Of a DNA stretch of 64,000 bases, positions 62,280-64,000 are shown piece after piece. Positions within the stretch are counted from its first letter, which is position 1. The number at the start of each line of letters is the position of its first letter. The notes beneath the pieces are model-generated. The model did not search any database and was not told the origin of the DNA. It saw nothing but the letters and a program-made list of their open reading frames with translations. Source of the stretch: Hyalangium ruber. Lineage in GTDB: Bacteria > Myxococcota > Myxococcia > Myxococcales > Myxococcaceae. The translations under genes were made by a program, and so were the position numbers. The DNA is taken from assembly GCF_034259325.1 (NCBI RefSeq), contig NZ_JAXIVS010000013.1:248001-312000 (forward strand), in the 5' to 3' direction.

Positions 62280-64000
62280 TCAGCCCGGCATGATGGCCGG
62301 CGGGTTCATCTTGATCTCCGAGGAACCCTCGATGGTGACGCCCAACGCGCCCTTGATGGCCACGCCGCTGGAGTCGATGACGACCTCCGCCGCGCCGCAC
62401 GACAGCGTGATCTTCCCCGAGGCCTCGAGGTTGACGGTGCTGGCCGTCACCACGCCCGCGGCGCCCGCGCTGATGGAGTGGCCTCCGGAGATGTCCTGGC
62501 TCTGGCTGGCCACGTTGATCGCCACGGCTCCCTTGGCGTCGATGGAGAGGGCCTTGGACACGTTCACGATGTAGGCCCCCACCGTCTCCAGCTTCGCCGC
62601 GCCGATCTGCTCGTTCTTGCCGCCGCCGACCAGCTCGATGCGCGCGGCGCCCACTGACTCCGTGGAGCTGCCGCCGACGGCGAAGGACACCCCGGTCGCG
62701 GAGTTGATGACCGCCAGCGCCCCGATGCTCTCGGTGACCGCGCCGTCGACCGTGGTCCCCCAGGTGCCAGAGCCGCCACCCCCACCACCGCCGCCACCCC
62801 CACCACCACCGCCTCCCCCTCCTCCACCGCCGCCTCCGCCTCCTCCGCCAGAGGGAGGAGTCAGGCCAGCCTGAGCCAGCGCGCCACTCGCCACGGCCTG
62901 TGCCATGCCTCCGGCCATGGAGGCAGCGGACATGTCATCCGAGGCCTCGGCGAGCTGCCCGACGGTCGATCCAAAGACCGCGACCGCCGGGTTGTCGCCC
63001 CCCAGCAGCGCCGCGGCCGGGCCCGCGAACTCCGCAGCGGTGCCGATGGCGTCTCTCGCGGCATTCACGGCAGGCGCCAGGGGCCCGAGCAGAGCCGCCT
63101 CGGCCCGGCTCGCGGCCATGGCGGCGGCACTGGTCGCGGCGGCGATGGCCTCCGAGGCGATGATCTCGAGCACGGCGGCGGCGGGGCTGCCGATCTGCAT
63201 GTTCTCCATGCCGCCCACGCTCATGGAGACCCCGCCGGTGATCTCCTCGGTCACCCCACCGCTGACCTTGACCGCGCGCGTGGCCCCCACGTTCACCGTC
63301 TGGCTGCCGCCCACGGCGGCGTTGTGGATGCCCTGGACCGACACCGTCTCGTTCGCGCCGACGGACAGGGTGCGATCCGCGCCGACCGTGCGGTTCTGGT
63401 TCTGGGCGATCTTCGCCTTCTTGTTGTTGGCGACCTTGATGCTGATGTCGTGGGCGCCATTGATGTAGACGCGCTGGTTGTCCGACGAGTCGTCGAAGCT
63501 GACCTCGTTCGAGCCGCCCGCGCCGGGAGACGAGTTGGAGCGGTGCCCGGACACCGTCTTCTGCGCCGGCAGGCTGTAGTCCGGAGGGTTGAGCGGGTTG
63601 TACACGCGCCCCATGCAGACGGGGCGGTCCGGGTCGCCCTCGACGAACTCGACGAGCACCTCCCACCCGATGCGGGGGATCATGACCGAGCCGGTGGTGT
63701 GCGCCTGGGAGACGCGGATCCAGCAGGACGACTTGTCGTCCATCTTGCCGTCGCGATCCCAGTGGAACTGGACCTTCACCCGGCCGTGCTCGTCGCAGTG
63801 GATCTCCTGGCCCGCGGGGCCCGTGACGCGGGCAGTCTGGAGCCCGAAGATCCGAGGCCGCGGAGTGTCACGCCGAGGCCGGAACACCTGCGCCACGGGC
63901 ACGACGTCGAAGGCCACCTCACAGCGGGCCTCGCCCTTGTCCACCAGCGGCCCCGCCAGGTCCGAGGCGTGGAAGCGCACGTGCAGGCGCGCCCCGCTGA
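62280..64000 (-). CDS. vgrG: VgrG spike protein, N-terminal part outside the window
   Basis: The frame is open to the right edge, so the gp27-like N-terminal domain is cut off; 573 codons are visible. The gp5 OB-fold/needle junction is clear: IHCDEHGRVKVQFHWDRDG, SCWIRVSQAH, PRIGWEVLVEFVEGDPDRP, GRVYNPLNPPDYSLP and SFDDSSDNQRVYINGAHD. The gp5-type beta-helix repeats (VGADRTLSVGANETVSVQ, VGGSQTVNVGATRAVKVSGG) are interrupted by an Ala-rich helical stretch of about 120 residues. A run of 26 glycines follows, and then the repeats resume to the C-terminus (KITLSCGAAEVVIDSSGVAI). No extra effector domain follows. It heads the operon to DUF3540 and the PAAR-like protein. Confidence 0.92.
   Translation of the reverse strand, partial: SGARLHVRFHASDLAGPLVDKGEARCEVAFDVVPVAQVFRPRRDTPRPRIFGLQTARVTGPAGQEIHCDEHGRVKVQFHWDRDGKMDDKSSCWIRVSQAHTTGSVMIPRIGWEVLVEFVEGDPDRPVCMGRVYNPLNPPDYSLPAQKTVSGHRSNSSPGAGGSNEVSFDDSSDNQRVYINGAHDISIKVANNKKAKIAQNQNRTVGADRTLSVGANETVSVQGIHNAAVGGSQTVNVGATRAVKVSGGVTEEITGGVSMSVGGMENMQIGSPAAAVLEIIASEAIAAATSAAAMAASRAEAALLGPLAPAVNAARDAIGTAAEFAGPAAALLGGDNPAVAVFGSTVGQLAEASDDMSAASMAGGMAQAVASGALAQAGLTPPSGGGGGGGGGGGGGGGGGGGGGGGGGGSGTWGTTVDGAVTESIGALAVINSATGVSFAVGGSSTESVGAARIELVGGGKNEQIGAAKLETVGAYIVNVSKALSIDAKGAVAINVASQSQDISGGHSISAGAAGVVTASTVNLEASGKITLSCGAAEVVIDSSGVAIKGALGVTIEGSSEIKMNPPAIMPG
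62772..62849 (-). repeat. 78-bp GGN codon run coding 26 consecutive glycines in VgrG
   Basis: Twenty-six GGN codons in a row with all four third bases used (GGC, GGT, GGG, GGA), bounded by serine codons. As DNA it is a degenerate triplet tract able to change length by slippage. It is not a CRISPR array or other dispersed repeat. Confidence 0.9.

Noticed and set aside
62772-62849. Possible CRISPR or satellite repeat
   Set aside because: It is a degenerate GGN codon run inside a coding frame, with no spacers or repeat units.
62617-62874. Plus-strand frame coding a long polyproline tract
   Set aside because: It is the reverse complement of the Gly26 tract of VgrG.

Overview
The window reads as chromosome of a high-GC deltaproteobacterium of the Myxococcota (Cystobacterineae type, for example Archangium, Cystobacter or Stigmatella relatives). 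This rests on the strong G/C third-position bias, stand-alone and fused PilZ domains with an N-x-[ST]-R-G-G signature, a large Ser/Thr kinase carrying WD40 repeats, many small lipoproteins, and a type VI accessory cluster (DUF2169, DUF3540, DUF4150 and HEAT-repeat genes) of the kind found in myxobacteria. No rRNA, tRNA, IS element, phage, attachment site or CRISPR array was seen. The genome is tightly packed: no stretch longer than 300 bases lacks a gene (longest gaps 1003-1272 and 38955-39234).

Layout. 1-1002 is the end of a maltoporin-like porin. 1273-2988 is rpsA with a recognisable promoter and a strong intrinsic terminator. 3255-5879 is a thiolase plus two-subunit 3-oxoacid CoA-transferase set that would turn acetoacetate into acetyl-CoA. 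5937-9569 holds a PilZ protein, a [4Fe-4S] RNA m5U methyltransferase, a VWA/CoxE protein and a partner of unknown function. 9597-10496 is a pair of unknown genes with visibly different base use. 10617-14365 holds miaB, a cyclic-nucleotide-binding domain protein, a secreted unknown and a DedA protein. 14371-16737 (minus) is a flavin monooxygenase plus a PLP enzyme. 16892-19093 (minus) is a PilZ-Hsp70 fusion. guaB (19223) and guaA (27370) flank an outer-membrane lipoprotein, an ATP-grasp protein and a SNF2 helicase/methyltransferase/DUF454 operon. 28936-31271 holds a valine-catabolism hydrolase, an EEP-family nuclease/phosphatase and an SRPBCC protein.

31367-36781 (minus) is a coupled operon of a zinc-ribbon protein, a nine-cysteine protein and a Ser/Thr kinase with 16 WD40 repeats. 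36867-38954 is a DPP7-type S46 peptidase. From 51511 down to 39793 runs a nearly uninterrupted 13-gene minus-strand block: acyl-CoA dehydrogenase, unknown, meaB, rnc, two cyclophilins, era, der, a YfgM-like protein, bamB, NUDIX, RNase H-like, DUF3014. It joins ribosome-assembly GTPases and RNase III to the conserved yfgM-bamB-der neighbourhood of the outer-membrane assembly system. An acyl-CoA carboxylase beta subunit lies just upstream, so the metabolic end of the block (carboxylase, dehydrogenase, MeaB) fits branched-chain or propionyl/methylmalonyl-CoA metabolism.

53817-64000 is a type VI secretion accessory region. A minus-strand operon runs from a truncated VgrG spike (with a run of 26 glycines) through DUF3540, a PAAR-like DUF4150 protein, a HEAT-repeat protein, a DUF2169 protein and a ketosynthase-like protein that appears to have lost its catalytic cysteine. 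It faces a DUF3396 (type VI immunity) gene. A separate three-gene minus operon ends in a Cys/His-rich protein that is the best effector candidate here.
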